Source: VFZN01 sp050249615 (GTDB taxonomy: Bacteria; Acidobacteriota; Vicinamibacteria; Vicinamibacterales; UBA2999). Taken from it: a DNA stretch of 64,000 nucleotides. The stretch covers positions 1-64,000 of the forward strand of contig JBFWQE010000008.1 in the NCBI GenBank assembly GCA_050249615.1. The letters run 5' to 3'. Shown here in pieces: positions 32,627 through 40,896 of the stretch (positions are counted from its first letter, which is position 1; each line of letters starts with the position of its first letter). Position numbers and translations under genes: made by a program. The notes under the pieces are model-generated. The model saw only the letters and a list, made by a program, of their open reading frames with translations, searched no databases and was not told where the DNA came from.

Positions 32627-33517
32627 ATGGCAAAGGCCTCGTCTCCCCGCCGCCTCGAACGGGTCGTGCTGGCGATGGTCGCGCGGGCCCCGAGCGCGCC
32701 CGGCAAGAGCCGGCTCGCCGGCCAGCTCGACCGGGCGATGCACGAGGCCCTGCGTGCCGCCCTGTTCGATGACACCTTTGCTGTCCTCTGCCAGGTCCCT
32801 CGCACGTCGCGAGCGATTGTCTTCGAGCCCGTCGAGGCGCGCGACGAGATTCGGCGGCGCACGACCGGCCGCGTGGCGCTGGTGCCGCAGCGCGTCGGGG
32901 ATCTCGGTGCCCGGCTGATTGGCGCGCTCGAGGACCTGTTGACGCCCGGGGTCGATGCCGTGCTCTTCATCGGTTCAGACCTTCCCGATCTCCCCGTCCG
33001 CTTCGTGCAGCGGGCCGTCGCCTGGCTCCGGCTGCCGGGCGACCGCGTCGTCCTCGGACCAGCCGAGGACGGCGGGTACTACCTGATCGGGTTGAAAGGC
33101 CTCCACCGCGAACTGTTCAGCGGCATTGCGTGGGGCACCAGTACGGTGCTCGCCGAGACCGTTCACCGGGCACGGGCCGCCGGGCTCGACGTCGAGTTGC
33201 TCGATCCCTGGTCCGATGTGGATGTCCCGGCCGATCTGCTGCGCCTCGCCGAGCGCCGAGGCGGCGCGGCGGCACGGACGCGCCGCTGGCTGGAGGACTT
33301 CAGTGCGGGGCCTGTGAGTCGTGCCGCGCGCGGAACGCCTCGCGAAGCGCCGGATCCATCGACGGCGGTTTCGCCGGCTGCTCCTTCAGGTGGTGCAACA
33401 GTTCGGTCGTCGTCCGCATCTGGCCGACGTACCGGCGGCACACCGCGCACATCGCGAGGTGGAGGCGAAACTGCAGGCGGCCCCACCAGGACAGGTCGCG
33501 CTCGAGGTAGTCGGTGA
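32627..33517 (+). CDS. TIGR04282-family arsenosugar-associated transferase (DUF2064)
   Basis: 296 codons from ATG 32627 (GTG 32624 also possible). Residues 10-205 are a nucleotidyl/glycosyl-transferase fold: LAMVARAPSAPGKSRLAGQL, FIGSDLPDLP with the metal-binding SD, RVVLGPAEDGGYYLIGLKG, IAWGTSTVLAETVHRA, LLDPWSDVDVPADL. The family normally ends soon after this; the last 70 or so codons (Ser/Arg/Gly-rich) lie antisense over the anti-sigma-like gene at 33300-33548 and are probably read-through sequence rather than a domain. It should transfer an activated sugar in arsenosugar synthesis, by association with ArsM/ArsS. Confidence 0.85.
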   Translation: MAKASSPRRLERVVLAMVARAPSAPGKSRLAGQLDRAMHEALRAALFDDTFAVLCQVPRTSRAIVFEPVEARDEIRRRTTGRVALVPQRVGDLGARLIGALEDLLTPGVDAVLFIGSDLPDLPVRFVQRAVAWLRLPGDRVVLGPAEDGGYYLIGLKGLHRELFSGIAWGTSTVLAETVHRARAAGLDVELLDPWSDVDVPADLLRLAERRGGAAARTRRWLEDFSAGPVSRAARGTPREAPDPSTAVSPAAPSGGATVRSSSASGRRTGGTPRTSRGGGETAGGPTRTGRARGSR

Positions 33518-33548
33518 CGCGTTCGGTGACGTCTCGGCAGGTCAACAT
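33300..33548 (-). CDS. Zinc-finger anti-sigma factor-like protein (zf-HC2)
   Basis: 82 residues. CRDVTERVTDYLERDLSWWG and RLHLAMCAVCRRYVGQM form the H-x3-C-x2-C zinc-binding anti-sigma (ZAS) motif. No membrane segment follows, so it is a soluble anti-sigma type. It starts 22 bp after the stop of the sigma factor on the same strand, the usual order. Its 3' two thirds are antisense to the tail of the TIGR04282 gene. Confidence 0.85.
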   Translation of the reverse strand: MLTCRDVTERVTDYLERDLSWWGRLQFRLHLAMCAVCRRYVGQMRTTTELLHHLKEQPAKPPSMDPALREAFRARHDSQAPH

Positions 33549-33570
33549 GGGTGGCTCGATTCAACCCCGG

Positions 33571-34191
33571 CTAGCGGCCTCTCTGGGCCAGCGCGTCGGC
33601 CAGCACCGTGCGAATCCGGGTGCGGCCGCGGTGCAGGAGCACTCGCTGGTTGGTCTCGCTGATGCCGAGAATGTTACACGCCTCCTGGGCTTCGAGGCCC
33701 TCGACATCCCTCAGCGTCACGACGGCTCGCTGTCCGTCGGGGAGCTGGTCGATCGCCTCGAGGAGCGCCTGATGGACCTCCGCCTTGAGAAGGAGGCCCT
33801 CGGGATCTGCTGCGGGCCACTCCCCGGGCGGCTGCTGCCATCCGCCACGCGCGTCGAACCAGCTCGCGCCGGTGTCGTCGCCGGGCGGATCGGGCCCCTC
33901 GAGATCGGACGCGGTCACCCAGCGGCCTTCGCGCACGGCGTGCGTGCGCGCCCGGTTCGCGACGATCTGAAACAGCCAGGATCGAAGCGACGACCGGCGC
34001 TCGAAGCGCGACAGGCCCTTGATCACCGCGAGCCACGTCTCCTGGACAACGTCGGCGGCCAGCGCATCCGTCCGGCAGTAGACGCGGGCCAGCCGCAGCA
34101 GGCGGGTGTGATACTTCGCCACCAGCTCTTCGAAGGCCGTTTCTTCACCCGCCAGCAGGCGGTCGATCAGGGCGTGCTCGGCACCATCCAT
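33571..34191 (-). CDS. ECF sigma factor with adjacent zf-HC2 anti-sigma
   Basis: 206 residues. Region 2: YHTRLLRLARVYCRTDALAA, DVVQETWLAVIKGLSRFERR, SSLRSWLFQIVANRARTHAV; region 4: LPDGQRAVVTLRDVEGLEAQ, EACNILGISETNQRVLLHRG. It shares the long Trp-rich linker with the sigma factor at 24129, marking them as one subfamily. The divergent gene at 34221 starts the GT-C/GT2/ArsM/ArsS transcript, 29 bp away, so this sigma factor may act on that promoter. Confidence 0.9.
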   Translation of the reverse strand: MDGAEHALIDRLLAGEETAFEELVAKYHTRLLRLARVYCRTDALAADVVQETWLAVIKGLSRFERRSSLRSWLFQIVANRARTHAVREGRWVTASDLEGPDPPGDDTGASWFDARGGWQQPPGEWPAADPEGLLLKAEVHQALLEAIDQLPDGQRAVVTLRDVEGLEAQEACNILGISETNQRVLLHRGRTRIRTVLADALAQRGR

Positions 34192-34220
34192 GACACGAGG
34201 ACCGGAGAGAGCGTATCACC

Positions 34221-35525
34221 ATGGCGTGGAGGCTGGCCGTGAGCGCCGCGCGGGAGAGTCTCCCCTTACCGGCGTCCACGATTTTCCTGCCGGGCCTCGG
34301 CATCGCCCTCGGCTCGGGTGCGATGGCGCTGGGCGGCTGGCCAACCGGATCGCCAGCCTTCATGGCCATTCTCGTGGGTCAGCTCTGCGCGTATCTGGCC
34401 GCCTGCGTTCTCGTCATCCGGCGGCCCCACCAGTCGCTCGGCACCATCGTGCTGGGCGGCGCCATCGGCGTGGCCGCGCACGCGCCGCTCGTCGCGATGC
34501 CGGAGCTGCCCGCGCGCGACGCGATTCGCTACATCTGGGACGCCCGGGTCCAGCGATCCGGCCTCAACCCCTATGAGGTGCGGCCCGACGACCTCGCCGT
34601 GGCTCACCTGCACACCGACCTCACCCGCCGCGTCGATGCGGCATGGTTGCCCACGATCTACCCGCCGGTCGCGCAGCTGTATTTCAGGCTCGTCACGGCC
34701 GCCTCCGAATCGATTGCCGCCTTTCGCGTGGCAGCGACCGTCGCCGACGCCGTGACCATGCTGGGCGTCGCCGCCATCCTTCGTGGTGCCCGCCTGCCGG
34801 CCGGTTGGAGCCTCCTGTACGCGTGGCATCCCGTCCTCGTCTACGAGAGCGCCGCGGGCGCCCACCTCGATTCGGCGGGGGTCGCGCTCCTCACCCTTGG
34901 CTTCCTGGCCCTCCAACGTGCACGCTCGGCGGTCGCGACCCTGCTCGTGGTCAGCGCCGCGCTCTTCAAGCCGATTCCGCTCGTGCTACTCCCGCTGCTG
35001 TGGGACCGCCTGCGACCCGCCCACGCGCTGGTCGGGGCGGCATGGGCCATGGGCGCCACGTGGATGGTCACCGGCGGCGCACCGCCGCTGGGCTCGACGG
35101 GGACCTTCGTCGATGGTTTCCGTTTCAATGGGCCCCTCTTCGGTTGGCTCACCGTGGCGCTGCCGCCCCGAGCCGTGGCGGCCGGGGCCATCGTCATCGG
35201 CCTGCTGGCGGCCGGATGGGTGCGCCGCTTCCGCCGGAGAGACCACGTGGACGACTGGGCCTCGCCGCAGGCCGCCGCGCTGCTCTTCGCGCCGGTCATC
35301 TATCCCTGGTACCTCGCGTGGGTCGCACCCTTTGCCGTGATCGCCGGCGCCATCACGCCCTGGGCGTGGTCGCTGGGCCTCGTCGCCATCTATCCCACCT
35401 GGTGGTACGCCACACGGGGGGCTCCCTTCGAAGTGCCCGGGCCCCTGATGGCCCTCGAGTACGCCGCACCGGCTGTCGCCGTGGCCGGAGGCTGGCTGGC
35501 CGTCCGCTCAAGGAGATGCCGATGA
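34221..35525 (+). CDS. GT-C fold polytopic glycosyltransferase-like membrane protein
   Basis: 434 residues with about 10 membrane segments. The first periplasmic loop has PARDAIRYIWDARVQRSGLN followed by PYEVRPDD, the acidic loop of GT-C enzymes of the GT87/mannosyltransferase type, which use polyprenyl-linked sugars. It begins a tightly packed run with GT2, ArsM, ArsS, PiT and a flavoprotein. Its stop overlaps the GT2 start. A role in making or using a lipid-linked sugar for arsenosugar products is inferred from position only. Confidence 0.75.
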   Translation: MAWRLAVSAARESLPLPASTIFLPGLGIALGSGAMALGGWPTGSPAFMAILVGQLCAYLAACVLVIRRPHQSLGTIVLGGAIGVAAHAPLVAMPELPARDAIRYIWDARVQRSGLNPYEVRPDDLAVAHLHTDLTRRVDAAWLPTIYPPVAQLYFRLVTAASESIAAFRVAATVADAVTMLGVAAILRGARLPAGWSLLYAWHPVLVYESAAGAHLDSAGVALLTLGFLALQRARSAVATLLVVSAALFKPIPLVLLPLLWDRLRPAHALVGAAWAMGATWMVTGGAPPLGSTGTFVDGFRFNGPLFGWLTVALPPRAVAAGAIVIGLLAAGWVRRFRRRDHVDDWASPQAAALLFAPVIYPWYLAWVAPFAVIAGAITPWAWSLGLVAIYPTWWYATRGAPFEVPGPLMALEYAAPAVAVAGGWLAVRSRRCR

Positions 35526-36346
35526 ACGTCGCCCCGAGCCTCCACGTCGCCGTGATCGTCCCGGCGCTCAACGAGGAGGACACCATCGCAGAGCTGATTC
35601 GGCGCCTGCCGATGCCGGCTCGGTGCGTCACGATCGTAGACAACGGATCCACCGACGAAACCGCGGCGCTGGCCGAGGCCGCCGGAGCAACGGTCGTCCA
35701 CGAGCCGCGCCGGGGCTACGGCCGCGCGTGTCTCGCCGGCATCGCCGCCAATCCGGATGCCGACGTGCTCCTCTTCGCCGACGCGGATCTCAGTGAGCGG
35801 CCGGAGGATGCCGAGCAGGTGCTCGCCCCCATCCTCACCGGCCGCGCCGACTTCGTGATGGGCGCGCGGCGTGGCCGAGCGCGACCGTGGCACGCTGCGG
35901 CAGGGACGGCACTCTGCGTCGGCCTCATCAATCGCCTGTGGGGCGGCACGTTCACCGACCTTGGTCCGTTCCGCGCCATTCGGCGATCGTCGCTCGAGGC
36001 GCTGGGCATGATGGATCAAACCTGGGGCTGGACCATCGAGATGCAGGCCAAGGCGCTCGAGGCCAATCTGTGCTGGATGGAGGTGCCCATCGAGTCTGGC
36101 CCACGCGCGGGCGGCCGGTCCAAAATCTCGGGGTCGCTGACGGGTACGGTGCGCGCAGCCACGAGAATGCTCACCACGATCGGCCAACTGTACTGGAGAC
36201 GCAGCCACCGAAGGTGGGCTGCGACGCGCGCCGGCAGAACGGCTCCCTGTAACGAATCCGCGCGGCACGAGACTTCCCGACAACCCCGTCGGAGCGGGCG
36301 CGGGCTCGACGACGGGCGGGCGTCACTGGGAGGCACACGGACGTGA
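35522..36346 (+). CDS. Family 2 glycosyltransferase (DPM/DPG synthase-like)
   Basis: 274 residues. VAVIVPALNEEDTIAELIRR, TIVDNGSTDETAALAEAAGA, VLLFADADLSERPEDAEQVL (DAD metal motif) and NRLWGGTFTDLGPFRAIRRS are typical GT2 enzymes that transfer sugar to polyprenyl phosphate. ATG 35522 is preferred to ATG 35516 because AAGGAG is then 7 bp away. The last 50 residues are basic and low in complexity. It overlaps both neighbours (ATGA upstream, GTGA downstream). It probably supplies the lipid-linked sugar used by the GT-C protein. Confidence 0.85.
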   Translation: MNVAPSLHVAVIVPALNEEDTIAELIRRLPMPARCVTIVDNGSTDETAALAEAAGATVVHEPRRGYGRACLAGIAANPDADVLLFADADLSERPEDAEQVLAPILTGRADFVMGARRGRARPWHAAAGTALCVGLINRLWGGTFTDLGPFRAIRRSSLEALGMMDQTWGWTIEMQAKALEANLCWMEVPIESGPRAGGRSKISGSLTGTVRAATRMLTTIGQLYWRRSHRRWAATRAGRTAPCNESARHETSRQPRRSGRGLDDGRASLGGTRT

Positions 36347-37515
36347 CCAGATTGTCATCAGGAGAAACGGAGGCGGCCGTGCGTAGCCGCTACTCCAGGG
36401 CCGCTCGCAGCACCGAGGCCGCTTTGTGCTGCCCTACTTTGTACGACCCGAGGCTCCTCGAGGCCATCCCCGACGAGGTGATCGAGCGGGACTACGGGTG
36501 TGGAGATCCCAGCCGGTACCTGCGAGCGGGCGAGGTGGTGCTCGACCTCGGGTCAGGCTCGGGCAAGGTGTGTTTCATCGCCAGCCAGGTCGTCGGCCCC
36601 CTCGGGCGGGTCATCGGCGTCGACATGAACGACGACATGCTCGCGCTGGCGCGGCGCCACACGCCGGAAGTGGCCCGCCGCATCGGCCACGCAAACGTCT
36701 CGTTTCGCAGGGGTCGTATCCAGGATCTTGGGCTCGATCTGGATCGGCTGGACGAACACCTCCAGCGGCAGCCGGTACAGAACGCGGCGGATCTCCAGCA
36801 GCTCGAGTCGGTCGTGAGCCGGATGCGCGACGACACCCCTCTGGTCGCCTCGGACTCCATCGATGTCGTCGTGTCGAACTGCGTGCTGAACCTCGTCACG
36901 CCAGCCGACAAGCCGCGTCTTTTCGCGGAGATCTTCCGCGTGCTCCGCCGCGGCGGCCGGGCCGTCATCTCTGACATCGTGTCGGACGAGGACGTCCCGG
37001 AACACCTGCAGCGGGACCCCGAGCAGTGGAGCGGCTGTGTTTCCGGTGCCTTGCGCGAGGATGAGTTCCTCCAGGCATTTGAGAGGGCCGGGTTCTACGG
37101 CATCACGGTGCTGGCACGCGCGAAGGAGCCTTGGCGAACGGTCGAAGGCATCGAGTTTCGAAGCGTGACCGTGGCGGCCTACAAAGGCAAGGAGGGACCG
37201 TGCAGGGATCACAAACAGGCCGCGGTCTATCGCGGGCCGTTCCGTGAGGTCGTCGACGACGACGGGCACGTCCTGCGACGAGGGGTGCGTACGGCCGTGT
37301 GCGAGAAGACGTTCGGCATCTTCTCGCGGGAGCCCTATCGCGAGCACCTGGACCTGGTCGAGCCGCACGTCGCGGTTCCGGACGAAGAGGCGCGTCCTTT
37401 CCCGTGTTCGAAGGGCGCCCTGGTGCGGTCGCCCAGGGAGACGAAGGGGCAGGACTTCGCCCTCACGACCGGTGCGCCGGGGACCGTGTGCGCCACCGAT
37501 GGCGAGTGCTGCTGA
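36343..37515 (+). CDS. arsM: Arsenosugar-type arsenite methyltransferase ArsM
   Basis: 390 residues from GTG. Rossmann motif VVLDLGSGSGKVCFI at 65-79 and GVDMNDDMLALARRH bind SAM. Cysteines at C29-C30 (ALCCPTLYD), in SNCVLNLV and in WSGCVSGAL correspond to the As(III)-binding cysteines of ArsM. A C-terminal extension of about 110 residues (after VAAYKGKEG), with CEKTFGIFSREPY and a CC end, is typical of the ArsM paired with ArsS. It methylates As(III) to dimethyl forms that ArsS then alkylates. It overlaps the GT2 stop (GTGA) and the ArsS start. Confidence 0.92.
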   Translation: MTRLSSGETEAAVRSRYSRAARSTEAALCCPTLYDPRLLEAIPDEVIERDYGCGDPSRYLRAGEVVLDLGSGSGKVCFIASQVVGPLGRVIGVDMNDDMLALARRHTPEVARRIGHANVSFRRGRIQDLGLDLDRLDEHLQRQPVQNAADLQQLESVVSRMRDDTPLVASDSIDVVVSNCVLNLVTPADKPRLFAEIFRVLRRGGRAVISDIVSDEDVPEHLQRDPEQWSGCVSGALREDEFLQAFERAGFYGITVLARAKEPWRTVEGIEFRSVTVAAYKGKEGPCRDHKQAAVYRGPFREVVDDDGHVLRRGVRTAVCEKTFGIFSREPYREHLDLVEPHVAVPDEEARPFPCSKGALVRSPRETKGQDFALTTGAPGTVCATDGECC

Positions 37516-38540
37516 TGTCTTCCCAGACCAGTCAGGTTGTTGCGAGCGTCAATCCAAGAGTCGAGCCGACGCCCGCGTCGTTTGCAGAAACCCTGCGGCG
37601 GCACGGGCTTCCGCCGCTGGTCCGCGACCGCGTGACGACGCTCCAGGTCAACGTGGGCCGGTTGTGCAACCTGGCCTGCCATCACTGCCACGTCGAAGCC
37701 GGCCCACGGCGGACCGAGATCATGGGCAGTGGGGTCGCCTCTCAAGCCCTTGCCCTGCTCACCCGGCATTCTCAGGTTGACACGCTCGACCTCACGGGCG
37801 GAGCTCCCGAGCTGAATCCCTCGTTTCGTGACATGGTCGTGGAGGCGCGAAGGCTGGGACGCACGGTCATCGACCGGTGCAACCTCACCGTGTTCTTCGA
37901 GCCGGGACAGGGAGACCTCCCGGAGTTCCTGGCTGCGCATCGCGTGCAGGTCGTCGCGAGCCTGCCGTGCTATACGCCGGACAACGTCGATCGCCAGCGC
38001 GGTCTGGGCACGTTCACCGCCAGCGTCGAGGCGTTGAGACACCTCAATCGTCTCGGCTACGGGCGCGCGGGATCGTCTCTCCGCCTCGATCTCGTCTACA
38101 ACCCGCTCGGGGCGTCGCTCCCGCCGCGGCAGGACGTGCTCGAACAGCGGTATCGCGAAGAGCTGGGCCGGCTGTTCGGAATCGAGTTCCATCGGCTCCT
38201 CACCATCACCAACATGCCGATCCGGCGCTTCGCCGCCACGCTCGCGCGCGAGGGCCGCGCCGATGCGTACATGGGCCTGCTGGTGAACCACTTCAACCCC
38301 GCGACCGTGCGGGGCTTGATGTGCCGTTCCCTGCTGAGTGTCGGCTGGGATGGGCGCCTCTATGACTGCGACTTCAACCAGATGCTCGAGATCCCGCTCG
38401 GGTCCGGGGGGCCGTCGCGACTGACACTGGGCGATGTCGACGATCTGCGCCAGTTCGAGGGGAGACGGATCGCCGTCGGATCGCACTGCCATGGCTGCAC
38501 GGCTGGCGCCGGCTCCAGTTGCTCGGGCGCCCTGGCATGA
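37515..38540 (+). CDS. arsS: Arsenosugar biosynthesis radical SAM protein ArsS (Cys form)
   Basis: 341 residues. CNLACHHC (C51, C55, C58) binds the 4Fe-4S cluster, followed by LDLTGGAPELNPSF and the C-terminal DUF3641 region with YDCDFNQML and the Cys-rich end CHGCTAGAGSSCSG. ArsS adds a 5'-deoxyadenosyl group to dimethylarsinous acid, the first step to oxo-arsenosugars. Many ArsS proteins carry selenocysteine in the terminal GAGxSC motif; here it is an ordinary TGC cysteine codon. The start overlaps the arsM stop by 1 bp (TGATG). Confidence 0.93.
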   Translation: MSSQTSQVVASVNPRVEPTPASFAETLRRHGLPPLVRDRVTTLQVNVGRLCNLACHHCHVEAGPRRTEIMGSGVASQALALLTRHSQVDTLDLTGGAPELNPSFRDMVVEARRLGRTVIDRCNLTVFFEPGQGDLPEFLAAHRVQVVASLPCYTPDNVDRQRGLGTFTASVEALRHLNRLGYGRAGSSLRLDLVYNPLGASLPPRQDVLEQRYREELGRLFGIEFHRLLTITNMPIRRFAATLAREGRADAYMGLLVNHFNPATVRGLMCRSLLSVGWDGRLYDCDFNQMLEIPLGSGGPSRLTLGDVDDLRQFEGRRIAVGSHCHGCTAGAGSSCSGALA

Positions 38541-39664
38541 CCGCCTTCGCCCTCGTGGCCCTCGCCGGGCTGCTGTCGTTCGCGAACGGCGCGAACGATG
38601 TCTCGAAGGGTGTAGCCACACTGGTCGGCAGCGGCCGCACCAGCCTTCGCCACGCCGTTCGTTGGGGAGCGGCATGGACGGGGGTGGGTGCGGCTTCCGC
38701 CGCGGCACTGTCCGGCGCGATGCTGGTCACGTTCCAGCAGAGCACACTCGCGCCCGGCAGCGGCGCCTCGCTCACGTCGTCGGTCGCAGCCTTGTCGGGT
38801 GCGACCGCCTGGATCCTGATCGCGACCCGTCAGGGTCTCCCGGTGTCGACTACGCACGCGCTGGTCGGCGGCATGTTGGGGGCGACGATGGCCGCACATG
38901 GAATGGACGCGGTCTCGTGGGCATCGCTCTCGTCCCGGGTGCTGCTACCGCTCGTCCTCAGTCCGGTTGTGGCGCTGGTCGCCATGCGTCTGGTGTTGAA
39001 GCGCTGGCAACGACACCGCGGTGCGGCCTCGGTCGAGCACTGTGTCTGTCTCACGGTGGCGCGAGCACCGGCACTCGCACGGGTCACGCTGGCAGGCCAT
39101 CAGCAGATGGCCGCCGGGACCATGGGCCTCGATGTCCGCACGGGAACAGCCACCGCCTGCTCGGTACACCAGCCGCAGGCCCTGCGTCTGACCGGCGACT
39201 CCCTCCACTGGCTGGCGAGCGGCGTGGTCAGTTTCTCTCGCGGACTCAACGACACGCCGAAGATCGTCGCCCTCCTTCTCGCCGCAGCAGCGCTCGCGCC
39301 TGGACAACTCGATTCGCCGGGTGCCGCGTTCGGCCTCGTCGCGATGGGAATGGTCGTGGGAAGCCTCGTGGGTGGCCGCGGGGTGACCCGGGTCCTCGCC
39401 GAAGAGGTGACCACCATGGATCCCATGGAGGGCCTGGCTGCAAACATCGTAACCGCCGCCCTGGTTACGACAGGAGCGGTGTACGGTCTGCCAATGTCCA
39501 CGACCCACGTGGCATCAGGAAGCATTGCCGGCATCGGAGTGCGTCGGGGTGCTCTCCGTTTCGATGCGGTTCGACACATAGGCTTGGCGTGGATCGTCAC
39601 GCTTCCTGCCGCAACGGCATTGTCGGCGCTCATATACGCGGCGGGCATGCGGTTGCTCCCGTAA
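38537..39664 (+). CDS. PiT-family inorganic phosphate (arsenate) transporter
   Basis: 375 residues, two homologous halves: FANGANDVSKGVATLVG at the start with STTHALVGGMLGA, and FSRGLNDTPKIVALLLAA with STTHVASGSIAGI in the second half. These are the PD001131-type signatures of PiT permeases. PiT carriers also move arsenate; within an ArsM-ArsS transcript, arsenate uptake or phosphate/arsenate discrimination is plausible. ATGA overlap with arsS. Confidence 0.88.
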   Translation: MTAFALVALAGLLSFANGANDVSKGVATLVGSGRTSLRHAVRWGAAWTGVGAASAAALSGAMLVTFQQSTLAPGSGASLTSSVAALSGATAWILIATRQGLPVSTTHALVGGMLGATMAAHGMDAVSWASLSSRVLLPLVLSPVVALVAMRLVLKRWQRHRGAASVEHCVCLTVARAPALARVTLAGHQQMAAGTMGLDVRTGTATACSVHQPQALRLTGDSLHWLASGVVSFSRGLNDTPKIVALLLAAAALAPGQLDSPGAAFGLVAMGMVVGSLVGGRGVTRVLAEEVTTMDPMEGLAANIVTAALVTTGAVYGLPMSTTHVASGSIAGIGVRRGALRFDAVRHIGLAWIVTLPAATALSALIYAAGMRLLP

Positions 39665-39669
39665 AGGAC

Positions 39670-40827
39670 ATGCGCCAACATGACATCGTCCTCGCCGGGG
39701 CGGGGCACACGCATCTTCACGTGCTGCGGCAATGGCGGACGGCGCCACTGCCTGGGGTTCGCCTAACGTGCGTCTCGAGCCACCCGCAAGCGACCTACTC
39801 GGGCATGCTGCCCGGCGTGCTGGCCGGGAGCTACCGCCCCGAAGAGACGGAGATCGACCTCGTGCGTCTGTGTGCGGCGGTCGGCGCGCGCCTCTTCGTG
39901 GGTTCGGTCGAAGGGGTGGACCCGAAGGGGCGAACCCTGCGCATCGAGGGCCGGCCGCCCATCCCGTTCGATCTGCTCTCGATCGGGATCGGCTCGACGC
40001 CGTCGTTGAAGGCGGTTGTCGAGCCTGGCGCGCGGCTCGTGGCTCTCAAGCCCATGCCGTCGCTGTTGTCGCGGCTCGATGCGGCCCTCGCGGATGTCCG
40101 CTCGACGTACAACGGCCGGCTGGTCAACGTCGTCGTCGTGGGCGGCGGCGCGGCCGGCGCGGAGGTCGCGCTCTGCCTCCCGTCCTACGTCCGCCCGAGG
40201 CTCGGGCGCGGGGTTCCGGTGCAAGTCACGCTGGTCTCAGCGGGGGACCTCCTTGCCGGCGAGCCTGCGCGCTTCCGACGGCGGGTGCGACAGGTAGCAG
40301 TGCATCGCGGGATCCACGTCATGACCGGCCACCGGTTGGTCGCCGTGCGGCCGAAGGCCTGCACACTCAGTGACGATACGGACCTCGACGCGGACCTCGT
40401 GATCTGGGCTACCGAAGCCTCGGCACCGCCGCTCCTGGAGAGGACGGGCCTGCCGCTGGACGACCGCGGGTTCCTCCTGACCGATTCGATGCTGCGTTCG
40501 CTCGGCGATCCGAGCGTCTTCGCCGTCGGTGACTCGGGCACGATCCAGGCCGCCCGGACACCGAAGGCAGGCGTGTACGCCGTCCGGCAGGGGCCCTTCC
40601 TCTGGGAAAACCTCCGGCGCTCGATCGAAGGCCGCGCGCTCATGTCCTACGCACCGCAACGCCGTTTCCTGAAACTGATCGACACCGGATATGGCCAGGC
40701 CGTGGGTGAGTGGCGCGGCGTCGTGTTCAGCGGCCGGTGGGCATGGCGGCTCAAGCGGGCGATCGATCGCCGCTTCATCACGACGTTCCAGGACTACCGC
40801 GGCGCGGACCCGGCCCGGCTCACGTAG
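39670..40827 (+). CDS. FAD-dependent oxidoreductase of the SelD-N-domain (TIGR03169) type
   Basis: 385 residues. HDIVLAGAGHTHLHVLRQWR at the N-terminus, ATYSGMLPGVLAGSYRPEET, then NVVVVGGGAAGAEVALCLPS and DPSVFAVGDSGTI are the features of the NDH-2-like flavoproteins that are often fused to the N-terminus of selenophosphate synthetase (SelD). Here it stands alone with no SelD domain. It ends the arsM-arsS-PiT run, 5 bp after the transporter stop. The presence of selenoprotein candidates in the same window makes a selenium link attractive but unproved. Confidence 0.8.
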   Translation: MRQHDIVLAGAGHTHLHVLRQWRTAPLPGVRLTCVSSHPQATYSGMLPGVLAGSYRPEETEIDLVRLCAAVGARLFVGSVEGVDPKGRTLRIEGRPPIPFDLLSIGIGSTPSLKAVVEPGARLVALKPMPSLLSRLDAALADVRSTYNGRLVNVVVVGGGAAGAEVALCLPSYVRPRLGRGVPVQVTLVSAGDLLAGEPARFRRRVRQVAVHRGIHVMTGHRLVAVRPKACTLSDDTDLDADLVIWATEASAPPLLERTGLPLDDRGFLLTDSMLRSLGDPSVFAVGDSGTIQAARTPKAGVYAVRQGPFLWENLRRSIEGRALMSYAPQRRFLKLIDTGYGQAVGEWRGVVFSGRWAWRLKRAIDRRFITTFQDYRGADPARLT

Positions 40828-40860
40828 GGAACGGTCGAGTCACGCGGAACACGCGCCGAA

Positions 40861-40874
40861 GCCCGCAGGCGGGC
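40861..40874. terminator. Possible bidirectional hairpin between convergent genes
   Basis: GCCCG-cagg-CGGGC, with the flanking sequence extending the symmetry by no further pair, lies between the convergent stops at 40827 and 40897. There is no U tract, so it is at best a weak or factor-assisted terminator. Confidence 0.3.
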
Positions 40875-40896
40875 CGTCCTCCAGCGGCGCCCTTCG

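Noticed and set aside
37515..38540. ArsS as a selenoprotein
   Set aside because: The C-terminal GAGSSC motif is encoded with an ordinary cysteine codon and the frame has no internal UGA.
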